Positions 27,803-34,008 of a stretch of 34,008 nucleotides of DNA are shown here, in pieces. Position 1 is the stretch's first letter. Every line of letters begins with the position of its first letter. Under the pieces are notes generated by a model. It saw only the letters and a list, made by a program, of their open reading frames with translations, was not told where the DNA came from and did no database searches. A program made the translations under genes and the position numbers. Source of the DNA: JAYREN01 sp041908845 (lineage in GTDB: Bacteria > Acidobacteriota > Holophagae > Holophagales > Holophagaceae); contig JAYREN010000011.1 of the NCBI GenBank assembly GCA_041908845.1, positions 1 through 34,008 of the forward strand. The letters are read 5' to 3'.

Positions 27803-28681
27803 ATGAATAACAAACCCAGTATTGCTGATGTCGCTTCGGCTGCCCCGGAAGCTACCAATATTTCAGAAATAGGTGATGGCGGATTTAAGGTTGTGTATCT
27901 TTCGACGATCAATTCACGTTCTGAAGCAATGAAACTTGTTTCAATACCTGGAGACACGGATGAAGCCAAGCAAGAGAATTTAGCAAGAATTAGGCGAGAG
28001 ATTAAGATATTGGAAAGTTGTTCAAGTCCTTTTATTGTCAAACTTGGTGCAATATCTCCACGTGAAATTGTTATTGGAACAGAAACATACATTTTATACT
28101 CAGAAGAGTATCTTCCGGGGAATTCCCTCAGGGAATCTATTAATAATGGTGTTAGGCCATGCTTAAAGGAATTAAAAGAAGCAGCGATTTGCATGCTGGG
28201 GGCTGTCAGTGAACTCTCTAGATTAGGGATAATTCACAGAGATATCAAACCGGAAAATCTTATGGTAACGACGATACAGGATCGTAAATATGTGTTGCTT
28301 GATCTTGGCATAGCTTTTCAGGTGGGTGGTACTCTCATTACAAGGGAATCAATGCATGTCCCAGGAACGCTGTATTACATTGCTCCTGAAATGCTTGATG
28401 CCGGGTTCCGTAATAATTTAGATTCTCGTGCAGATATTTATACAATCGGCCTTACTCTTTATGAGTTTGCATCTGGGCAAAATCCATTTATGCGTCCCCG
28501 CGACCCTCAATTTACAACTTTATATCGGATCAAAACAGTCACTCCAGCGCCCTTATCGACCATGCGACCAGACCTGCCAACGGAGTTGTGCAAATTAATT
28601 GATCAAATGATTAGAAAAATTCCGGCTCTTCGCCCATCCAATATTCCTATGCTTGTTAAGCGCATGGAGGAATTCCAATGA
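27803..28681 (+). CDS. Soluble Hanks-type Ser/Thr protein kinase
   Basis: A 292-aa protein that is all kinase domain. Gly-rich loop I-G-D-G-G-F-K-V-V-Y (23-32), Lys44 in A-M-K-L-V, Glu66 in the C helix, catalytic loop H-R-D-I-K-P-E-N with Asp147, Lys149 and Asn152, metal site D-L-G at 167-169 (in place of DFG), A-P-E at 194-196, Asp211 and Arg277. All catalytic residues are present, so it should be active. There is no membrane anchor or sensor domain, unlike PknB-type kinases. It overlaps the next gene by ATGA. Base composition is strikingly AT-richer than the restriction genes before it. AGGGGAA precedes the start. A defence or stress-signalling role is inferred from place and gene pairing. 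Confidence 0.9.
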   Translation: MNNKPSIADVASAAPEATNISEIGDGGFKVVYLSTINSRSEAMKLVSIPGDTDEAKQENLARIRREIKILESCSSPFIVKLGAISPREIVIGTETYILYSEEYLPGNSLRESINNGVRPCLKELKEAAICMLGAVSELSRLGIIHRDIKPENLMVTTIQDRKYVLLDLGIAFQVGGTLITRESMHVPGTLYYIAPEMLDAGFRNNLDSRADIYTIGLTLYEFASGQNPFMRPRDPQFTTLYRIKTVTPAPLSTMRPDLPTELCKLIDQMIRKIPALRPSNIPMLVKRMEEFQ

Positions 28682-29862
28682 AGCTACTTGCCCAGATAGG
28701 TCATGGTCTTGGGGACAAGCTTTCCGTTGGGCTAGGAGAGGGGATCATCGACGGAGGTATCTTTAGCCCAAAAGACCTTCAAGCGAGCACCGTAACAGCA
28801 AGGGTGAACGAAATTCGCACATCCTTCCCGAATGCAGAAATTCTAATTGACCCACAATATTATGCAAGCCTTTACGCGAATCACCCCAATGCAAATATGG
28901 GATGCCTTCTCGATTGGCCATACTTTAATTCGCATCGGCTTGGTGATCTTGAACGTTCAAAAGTTGTACAGCAAGTATTAAATAATTGTTTTGAATCAGT
29001 TTGTGAAATCAATACAACAAGTGTTATCGCTCCAAATATTATGATTTCAAAATCATTAGATTCTCGCGAAGCTGTAATCGCAAAAAGTTTCATGCGCGAG
29101 TCTCTAGAGGTTTATTCTAGAAGGAATGATAATCGGCCCTTGTTTGCAAGCTTGGTTATTAACCGAGAGGCATTACAAGATCGGAGAGAGTTTGAAGATT
29201 TTCTTAATGACATTACCGGAGCAGATTTTGCTCTGGATGGAGTGTATTTAATTATTGCGGGAAGATCGCCGGATGCAAGATCTGACTATTTTCATACGGA
29301 CGTGATATCCAACTGGATGATGCTGAATCTGTCTCTATCAATTAACGGAATAAAGGTTGTTAATGGATATTCAGACCTGCTGACGCCTTTTCTTGGGGCA
29401 GCCGGAGGGGCATATGGCTCAACAGGGTGGTGGTCTAATTTGAGAATGTTTTCTATGGAGAGATTTTGCCCTTCAAGGAATGGGGGTAGACTTCCTGTGA
29501 TTCGATATTTAAGCAAGGCCTTACTGAATCGAATCACATTCTTTGAGAAAGACGCCGTCGCCTCTCTTTTCCCGGAAGTGCTTAACGGGTTGAGTCATGA
29601 CTGGGATTATGATCCAGAGCCCAGCCGTTCCGTCGAGGTTATGCAGTCGTGGGAGGCGTTGCGTGATCTAAATCAATCCATGGTTTCCGATGACGTTATG
29701 ACTTCAATCGGCAATTGTAGGCGGGCAATAGAAATTGCAAAGCAGCTATATACCAATATTGCTGCCTCTGGGATCACTCTGGATGGAAAATCCCAAGGCG
29801 ATCACCTCGAAGCAATTGAGGAAGGCTTGAAACAGTTTGTAGAACGTGCGGAATTAGCTTAA
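28678..29862 (+). CDS. Uncharacterised 394-aa protein coupled to the kinase
   Basis: Not recognised. It is soluble, with a repeated strand-helix rhythm (M-K-L-L-A-Q-I-G-H-G-L-G; A-E-I-L-I-D-P-Q-Y-Y; F-A-S-L-V-I-N; D-G-V-Y-L-I-I-A-G-R-S) that suggests a beta/alpha barrel. The segment L-L-T-P-F-L-G-A-A-G-G-A-Y-G-S-T-G-W-W near residue 240 is unusually glycine- and aromatic-rich and could be a ligand or active-site loop. No known catalytic motif was found. Translation is coupled to the kinase (ATGA overlap at 28678), so it is likely the substrate, partner or effector of that kinase. Its stop overlaps the convergent nuclease gene by nine bases. The gene is AT-rich like its neighbours. Confidence 0.7.
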   Translation: MKLLAQIGHGLGDKLSVGLGEGIIDGGIFSPKDLQASTVTARVNEIRTSFPNAEILIDPQYYASLYANHPNANMGCLLDWPYFNSHRLGDLERSKVVQQVLNNCFESVCEINTTSVIAPNIMISKSLDSREAVIAKSFMRESLEVYSRRNDNRPLFASLVINREALQDRREFEDFLNDITGADFALDGVYLIIAGRSPDARSDYFHTDVISNWMMLNLSLSINGIKVVNGYSDLLTPFLGAAGGAYGSTGWWSNLRMFSMERFCPSRNGGRLPVIRYLSKALLNRITFFEKDAVASLFPEVLNGLSHDWDYDPEPSRSVEVMQSWEALRDLNQSMVSDDVMTSIGNCRRAIEIAKQLYTNIAASGITLDGKSQGDHLEAIEEGLKQFVERAELA

Positions 29863-30432
29863 AGCTGCTTCCAGTGCGATTCTTAAAGCCTTTTCGTTTT
29901 GTTTAGGCAAATGTTGCTGTTTCGGCCTCGGCGTAAAAACCTTGGTGATGACACCAGAGATTGAATCAAATCCCCATAATCCAACACCAAGCTTTTGAAA
30001 CAAGTCGAGTTTTGCTTCGGCGAGTTCCAGCTTTTTGGCTGGAATCACTAAGATGGAAGCGTTTGAAAAATATTTATAACGATGCGCTTGCATCAATCCG
30101 CCGCGCCAATCCTTTAGTTTTACCTCGAAGGCACGCAGTGTTGGAATGCCAGATGCTAAAACTTCTGTGTGGTTCTGCGGCAGTGTTTGTGATTGTTTCC
30201 AGTTGATAACAACCAAATCGGCAATGCCATTTCCGGGAACAGGCACTTCGCGAACAAATAGAGCGTTCGCTCGATTGGTGCCAGCGTGAACTTTCGAAAG
30301 CTGCGCTCTGTACGCTTGTGCAAAAAAAGCAGTGAATTCTGCTTCTGGATTGCGCCGATGCTTTCCATGTTTCGCAAGGTTCTCTTGTGGGTGCTGGAAA
30401 GCCACTGTGTGAATGGAATCTGTGTCAAGCAT
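29854..30432 (-). CDS. PD-(D/E)XK-like nuclease-fold protein
   Basis: A 192-aa protein. An N-terminal helix (N-P-E-A-E-F-T-A-F-F-A-Q-A-Y) is followed by the core: Asp72 in N-G-I-A-D-L-V-V-I, the E-V-K pair (Glu103, Lys105) in A-F-E-V-K-L-K-D-W, and Gln115/Tyr119 in Q-A-H-R-Y-K-Y. D...E-x-K...Q-x-x-x-Y is the pattern of the restriction-endonuclease-like superfamily. The tail is basic and Gln/Pro-rich. AGAGGA stands before the ATG. It faces the kinase pair and overlaps its last codons, so it is physically tied to that cassette but transcribed separately. Nicking, resolving or DNA-sensing functions are all possible; no closer family was recognised. Confidence 0.65.
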   Translation of the reverse strand: MLDTDSIHTVAFQHPQENLAKHGKHRRNPEAEFTAFFAQAYRAQLSKVHAGTNRANALFVREVPVPGNGIADLVVINWKQSQTLPQNHTEVLASGIPTLRAFEVKLKDWRGGLMQAHRYKYFSNASILVIPAKKLELAEAKLDLFQKLGVGLWGFDSISGVITKVFTPRPKQQHLPKQNEKALRIALEAALS

Positions 30433-30558
30433 TCATATTCCTCTGATTCGGGGGCTACGATTGCCGACCATGTTCTTCAGATGCAGGATTGGACGTGTTT
30501 TTGCCAGGGGACCTGGGGGCTGATTATACCCAGATGGTCGGAGTGTTCAGGTGAGAAA

Positions 30559-31758
30559 TCAAATACCAAGGGCCATGGCAACCTCTTCTTGAAGCCGGTG
30601 GGCCGCTTCTTCAACTGCCACATTCAAAGGCGTTGCGTACCGGCTTGTGGTTGAAGGCTGCCGGTGTCCAAGGATGGTCTGCACCATGAACGCGGGCAGC
30701 ACCGCCCCGGCCTTGGCGCCGAGGGAGTGCCTGAGATCGTGAAGCCGGGCATCGGTGATTCCTGCGGCTTCACGCACCGCCTTCCATCCGAGGTAGACCT
30801 TCATGGGGCTGATGTGGCTTGTGCCTTCGGCGTTGGGGAAGACGTAGGTGCCAAGCTTCCTCCCGGCGACTCCGGCAAGGATCTTCACGCCAGCAGGACC
30901 CAGATAGACCCGGCGCTCTCCCATATGCTTGGCCGTCTTGTGATCCTTCAGGACGATGCAGCCCGCTCCCTGGTCAACATCCTTCCACTTGAGGGTGACG
31001 ATTTCATTTCGGCGGCAGCCAGTCAGCAGCAGCAAGCGCAGGATCGCTGCCACGGCAGCGCCGATCTGCTTCTTGTTCTCCATCTCCGTGATGAGTGTTC
31101 CCACCTTGTGCAACTCTTCCACGCTCAGGGGGCGATGCTTGATGCGGTGGGGATTCTGTTTGACGAGGCGGGCCGGGTTGGAACCCAAGGGGATGTATCC
31201 CCATTCCTCGGCGCGGGCTAGGAGGGTGGCCAAGACGCGAAGGGAGTAGTTCGCACTGGTGGGGGCCTTCTGGCTGGCCTTGTGGTGCCACCTTGCAATG
31301 TCTTCGCGGTTGAGGTTCTGGATCTTCTCGGAGCCGAAGGCGGGCTCGATATGGGCGCGGAACTGATCCTTGTAGCCCTTGATGGTGCTGGCCGTCAGAT
31401 GGGGGCCGTGCAGTTCCAGAAACTGAGCCCAGATGTTGGAAATGGTGGGCGCCTGTTTGAGGGCGGTCCTTTTCGCGGATGGATCCTCTCCACCTTCGAT
31501 CTTCCCTATCAGCTTCCGGGCTTCAGATCGGGCGTCATCGACGCTCACGGCAGGCCAGGTCCCCACCGTGAACCACTTCCGATCTCCCGACTCCGTTCGG
31601 AACCGCAGGCGCCACACTTTTCGAGGTGGTGCATCCTCCTTCGTCGGAGGTAGAACCTCCATATGGAGGCCCTGAACCACTGAATCCGCCACTCTACATC
31701 GTTTTTCGCCATCGGGCCGAAGATCCCGGACGAGCCGCTGATCGAGTTTGATACCCAT
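30559..31758 (-). CDS. int: Tyrosine recombinase (integrase) of the element
   Basis: A 399-aa phage-type integrase. The DUF4102-like N-terminal arm-binding domain covers about residues 1-95 (L-R-P-D-G-E-K-R, then W-F-T-V-G-T-W-P-A-V-S). The SAM-like core-binding domain covers 105-205, and the catalytic domain has T-G-C-R-R-N-E-I (Arg249 or Arg250), Lys274, H-D-L-R-H (His340, Arg343), L-G-H (His365) and the nucleophile Tyr374 in S-R-Y-A-T-P. All catalytic residues are present. It should catalyse insertion at, and excision from, the tRNA-Ser 3' half. It lies 173 bases inside the right repeat, with candidate arm sites in its own leader, and it reads toward the element interior. Confidence 0.93.
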   Translation of the reverse strand: MGIKLDQRLVRDLRPDGEKRCRVADSVVQGLHMEVLPPTKEDAPPRKVWRLRFRTESGDRKWFTVGTWPAVSVDDARSEARKLIGKIEGGEDPSAKRTALKQAPTISNIWAQFLELHGPHLTASTIKGYKDQFRAHIEPAFGSEKIQNLNREDIARWHHKASQKAPTSANYSLRVLATLLARAEEWGYIPLGSNPARLVKQNPHRIKHRPLSVEELHKVGTLITEMENKKQIGAAVAAILRLLLLTGCRRNEIVTLKWKDVDQGAGCIVLKDHKTAKHMGERRVYLGPAGVKILAGVAGRKLGTYVFPNAEGTSHISPMKVYLGWKAVREAAGITDARLHDLRHSLGAKAGAVLPAFMVQTILGHRQPSTTSRYATPLNVAVEEAAHRLQEEVAMALGI

Positions 31759-31786
31759 CGAAACACCCCGGAAATACTGGGTTCAG

Positions 31787-31819
31787 TGTAGCCCATTTGT
31801 ATCCCGCCTGTATCCCAGT
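31787..31819 (+). repeat. Tandem 11-bp TGTATCCC repeats, right end (candidate integrase arm sites)
   Basis: Three consecutive 11-bp units: TGTAGCCCATT (degenerate), TGTATCCCGCC and TGTATCCCAGT. The last two repeat the left-end pair with one difference over 21 bases. They lie 29 bases upstream of the int start on the minus strand, so binding could also control int transcription. A lone CGTATCCCAG occurs again near 31906. Confidence 0.6.
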
Positions 31820-31930
31820 CGAGGTTTGTTCGCCCATTTTCAGTCAGGTTCGTTTGTGTTTTAAGTGTTGATAATAGATGATGATGAAACATGAGCGAAA
31901 ATCGGCGTATCCCAGCGAACGGTCGAAAAT

Positions 31931-31997
31931 CTGACTCGAAATCAGGTTTGCGGGTGACCGTAACTGGGGTTCGAATCCCTATCTCTCCGCCAGTTAC
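31931..31997 (+). pseudogene. attR: displaced 3' half of tRNA-Ser(CGA)
   Basis: This copy matches 13994-14060 at 64 of 67 bases and has no 5' half, so it cannot form a tRNA. Two of the three differences form one T-stem pair (T-A here, G-C in the left copy). It is most likely the original chromosomal 3' half pushed away by integration. CCA is still encoded, and the original terminator follows. Confidence 0.88.
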
Positions 31998-32005
31998 AAG
32001 CGAAT

Positions 32006-32027
32006 GGCCCCCTTCGTGGGGGTTTTT
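32006..32027 (+). terminator. Original terminator of tRNA-Ser(CGA)
   Basis: CCCCC (32008-32012) and GGGGG (32018-32022) around TTCGT, followed by T5. It stands 8 bases after the truncated tRNA repeat at the same spacing as the weaker hairpin on the left side, which shows that the repeat similarity extends past the tRNA. Confidence 0.75.
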
Positions 32028-32319
32028 CGCGTTGGAGGAGACGGAGTTGCTTTGGTTTCTGTTCCTTCTTTCGGATACTCCGATGGGTGTGGATCACCTT
32101 GCGCCTCATCGGAAAAGGTTCGTCCTGGGCCGAGTTCTCCAGGTTTCATCCTGGAGAGGAGAAAAAGAGTCTCTGGTCGTGATTGAAGGACTTGGTTCGA
32201 GCATCCCCCGGGGGCCCGCCCAGGATCGGTTCCTGGTACCCTCGTGCCATGAGGTCTCTGGGGCGTGGCCCTGGAGTCCACAGAATCGCCTGATCTAAGT
32301 TCCCCTTCGGAGGCCTGCC
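32028..32319. other. Intergenic stretch between element scar and pepD
   Basis: About 290 bases without a gene that I can support. It holds an 8-bp hairpin TCTCCAGG/CCTGGAGA at 32136-32157 without a T-run, and the pepD ribosome site at its end. Any pepD promoter should be here. No clear -35/-10 pair was found. Confidence 0.5.
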
Positions 32320-33768
32320 GTGGAAAACCTTCTCGCAAATCTGGAGCCCAAGCTGCTCTGGAACTACTTCTTTGAACTCTCCAAGATCCCCCGCGGATCC
32401 AAGGTAGAGGCCGAGGCCGCCAAGTGGGTGGCCGATCAGGGCCGTGCACTGGGCCTCGAGGTGTCCCAGGATGCCGTCGGCAACGTGCTGATCCGCAAGC
32501 CCGGCACCAAGGGCAAGGAGAACCTGCCGGGCGTCTGCCTGCAGGCTCATGTGGACATGGTGTGCGAGAAGAACGAGGGCACTCAGCACGATTTCCTTAA
32601 GGACCCCATCAAGCTCCGTCGGGATGGCAACAACCTGTATGCCACGGGCACGACCCTGGGTGCCGATAACGGCATCGGCGTGGCGGCCGGGCTGGCGGTG
32701 ATGGCCAGCAAGGACATCGCCCACGGACCTGTGGAACTGCTGGTCACCATCGACGAAGAGACCGGCCTGACGGGCGCCAACAACATCCAGCCCAACTGGC
32801 TGAAGGCCAAGTATCTGCTCAACCTCGACAGCGAGGAGGAGGGCTACCTCACCATCGGCTGTGCCGGCGGCGTCGATACCATCACCACTCGCAAGCTCAC
32901 GCTTTCTGCTCCTAGCGCGGGCAAGAAGGCTTTCCGCCTGAAGGTCTTCGGCCTCAAGGGTGGCCACTCCGGCATCGACATCAACTCGGGCCGCGGCAAT
33001 GCCATCCGTCTCCTGGCCCAGGTTCTCAACGCGCTTCAGCCGACTTTTGCCTTCGAGCTGTCCGCGGTCAAGGGCGGCAACAAGCGCAACGCCATCCCCC
33101 GCGAGGCTTCGGCCTATCTCTATCTGAATCCTGCCCAGGAGGCTGCCCTCAAGGCCGAACTGGCCAAGCATGAGGCCCACTGGAAGGCCGCCCTCGGCGC
33201 CTTCGACCCCGGATTCTCCCTGAGTCTGGAAGCGGGCGTAGAGGGGCAGGTCATGTCCAAGGAAGATTCCATCTGCCTCATCGGCCTGCTGCTGGCCCTG
33301 CCCCATGGGGTCGAGGCCATGAGCCCCGACATCCCTGGACTGGTGCAGACCTCCACCAACATCGGTGTCATTGATACCAAGGATGGTCTGGTGGAAGTGA
33401 ACCTGCTCACCCGCAGTTCCATCGACCCTTCCAAGAACGCTCTGGCCGAGCGCATTGCCGCGATCTGCGCTCTGGCGAAGTTCGAATCCCACCTGGTGGG
33501 TGGCTACCCCGGCTGGAAGCCCGAGCCCAAGGCCTCCATCGTGAAGCTGGTGGATGGCGTGCAGGAGCAGCTCTTCGGCCAGCCCATGAAGATCATGGCG
33601 ATCCACGCGGGCCTGGAATGCGGCCTCATCGGCGAGAAGTATCCCGGCATGGAGATGGCCTCCATCGGCCCCGACATGTGGGATGTGCACACGCCCGACG
33701 AGCACCTGAGCATTCCCTCCGTGAGTAATTTCTGGAAGCTGCTCAAGGCCGTGCTCGAAAAGATCTGA
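32320..33768 (+). CDS. pepD: Aminoacyl-histidine dipeptidase / cytosol non-specific dipeptidase (M20C)
   Basis: A 482-aa cytosolic zinc enzyme that splits dipeptides, Xaa-His in particular. The M20C pattern is complete: L-Q-A-H-V-D-M-V near residue 77, G-A-D-N-G-I-G near 114, catalytic E-E-T-G-L-T-G-A near 147, N-L-D-S-E-E-E-G near 169, the lid or dimerisation segment with L-K-G-G-H-S-G, and the C-terminal H-A-G-L-E-C-G-L and H-T-P-D-E metal and substrate residues. Start: GTG at 32320 with CGGAGG seven bases before it; the protein then starts MENLLANLEPK as usual in the family. It is a single gene ended by a strong hairpin. Confidence 0.95.
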   Translation: MENLLANLEPKLLWNYFFELSKIPRGSKVEAEAAKWVADQGRALGLEVSQDAVGNVLIRKPGTKGKENLPGVCLQAHVDMVCEKNEGTQHDFLKDPIKLRRDGNNLYATGTTLGADNGIGVAAGLAVMASKDIAHGPVELLVTIDEETGLTGANNIQPNWLKAKYLLNLDSEEEGYLTIGCAGGVDTITTRKLTLSAPSAGKKAFRLKVFGLKGGHSGIDINSGRGNAIRLLAQVLNALQPTFAFELSAVKGGNKRNAIPREASAYLYLNPAQEAALKAELAKHEAHWKAALGAFDPGFSLSLEAGVEGQVMSKEDSICLIGLLLALPHGVEAMSPDIPGLVQTSTNIGVIDTKDGLVEVNLLTRSSIDPSKNALAERIAAICALAKFESHLVGGYPGWKPEPKASIVKLVDGVQEQLFGQPMKIMAIHAGLECGLIGEKYPGMEMASIGPDMWDVHTPDEHLSIPSVSNFWKLLKAVLEKI

Positions 33769-33780
33769 TCCTCGGTCTTT

Positions 33781-33836
33781 AAAGATCCACCACCAAGCAC
33801 CTCCGCATGGCGAGGTGCTTGGTGGTGGATCTTTTT
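33781..33836 (+). terminator. Very long terminator hairpin after pepD
   Basis: A perfect 23-bp stem: 33781-33803 (AAAGATCCACCACCAAGC and onward) pairs with 33812-33834 around an 8-base loop, and T's follow. It begins 12 bases after the pepD stop. It is unusually long for a bacterial terminator but otherwise canonical. Confidence 0.88.
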
Positions 33837-33953
33837 TGTTTCGTACCTCCATGATGCGCGCCATTCCTTGATTCAGGCCATTCTTGCGGCTTGACGGGCG
33901 AGCCCTCTAGGCGGGATCCTGCGGCGGATGTTCCTCTGCACAGAAGGGTCCCG

Positions 33954-34008
33954 ATGCTCGAGCGCCTGGATTACGAAGCCGTAGGTCTCATCTCCGGTCT
34001 GGAGGTGC
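33954..34008 (+). CDS. Start of a GatE/GatB-family Glu-tRNA(Gln) amidotransferase gene (partial)
   Basis: Only 18 codons are visible before the window ends. The product starts M-L-E-R-L-D-Y-E-A-V-G-L-I-S-G-L-E-V. Y-E-x-V followed by G-L-E-V is the opening of the GatB/GatE kinase-like subunit that activates Glu-tRNA(Gln) for amidation. The four-residue insertion G-L-I-S between the two motifs is the pattern of GatE (subunit E of GatDE) and not of GatB, which runs straight from Y-E-x-V-I-G-L-E-V. AGAAGGG precedes the ATG. A TTGACG hexamer at 33891 may be a -35 box. With so short a stretch the call is provisional. Confidence 0.5.
   Translation, partial: MLERLDYEAVGLISGLEV

Larger units (their letters stand above)
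13994..31997. mobile_element. Integrative mobilizable element (IME) in tRNA-Ser(CGA), about 18 kb
   Basis: The limits are the 67-bp direct repeats of the tRNA 3' half. The contents fit a mobilizable element: tyrosine integrase at the right end, AlpA/Xis-like protein, replication-initiation-like protein, relaxosome accessory protein, relaxase and coupling protein. No VirB-type pilus or channel genes are present, so it would need a helper's mating apparatus. Cargo: RadC-like protein, type III-like restriction-modification, and an AT-rich kinase/unknown/nuclease cassette. The integrase lies beside the right repeat, opposite the intact tRNA. Chromosomal genes on both sides (DUF2891, pepD) have the typical base composition of the rest of the window. 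Confidence 0.88.

Noticed and set aside
32146..33864. Long open frame on the minus strand across pepD (572 codons)
   Set aside because: It mirrors the GC-rich third-position pattern of pepD, whose complete M20C motifs are on the plus strand; the shadow protein is low-complexity with no motif.

Overview
The window is GC-rich bacterial chromosome. Codon use is compact and many starts carry a GGAGG-type ribosome site. The gene repertoire (YebC, carAB, an M20C PepD, and a final reading frame that starts like the GatE type of Glu-tRNA(Gln) amidotransferase rather than GatB) would fit an acidobacterium of the Holophaga/Geothrix kind. That placement is an inference from general look, not from a marker gene.

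Left chromosomal part, 1-14055: the tail of a repeat-type protein; yebC with its terminator; a copper-export pair read leftward (copZ then copA); an M28 peptidase; an FAD amine/amino-acid oxidase; then a leftward block carA-carB-MinD-like ATPase-HTH protein, with a terminator-like hairpin directly in front of carA. These are followed by a small secreted basic protein, tadA, a secreted DUF2891 protein and tRNA-Ser(CGA).

Central accessory part, about 13994-31997: an 18-kb integrative mobilizable element inserted in the 3' half of tRNA-Ser(CGA). It is bounded by 67-bp imperfect direct repeats (64 of 67 identical), and 11-bp tandem TGTATCCC repeats lie just inside each end. It carries a tyrosine integrase (right end), an AlpA/Xis-like HTH protein, a replication-initiation-like protein, and a relaxosome accessory protein, relaxase and VirD4/TraD-like coupling protein in a tight row, but no visible mating-pair genes. 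Its cargo is a RadC-like protein, a type III-like restriction-modification operon (res, Bro-N protein, mod), and a distinctly AT-richer cassette of a soluble Ser/Thr kinase, an unrecognised 394-aa protein and a convergent PD-(D/E)XK-like nuclease. This last cassette is the best candidate for an undescribed system, probably defensive by position. The element also holds an unknown 353-aa protein and a serine-type (long variable arm) tRNA-like gene whose anticodon reads GAU.

Right chromosomal part, 31998-34008: the displaced tRNA terminator, an empty 300-bp stretch, pepD with a very long terminator hairpin, and the first 18 codons of a GatE/GatB-like gene. The two chromosomal sides join smoothly if the element is removed.
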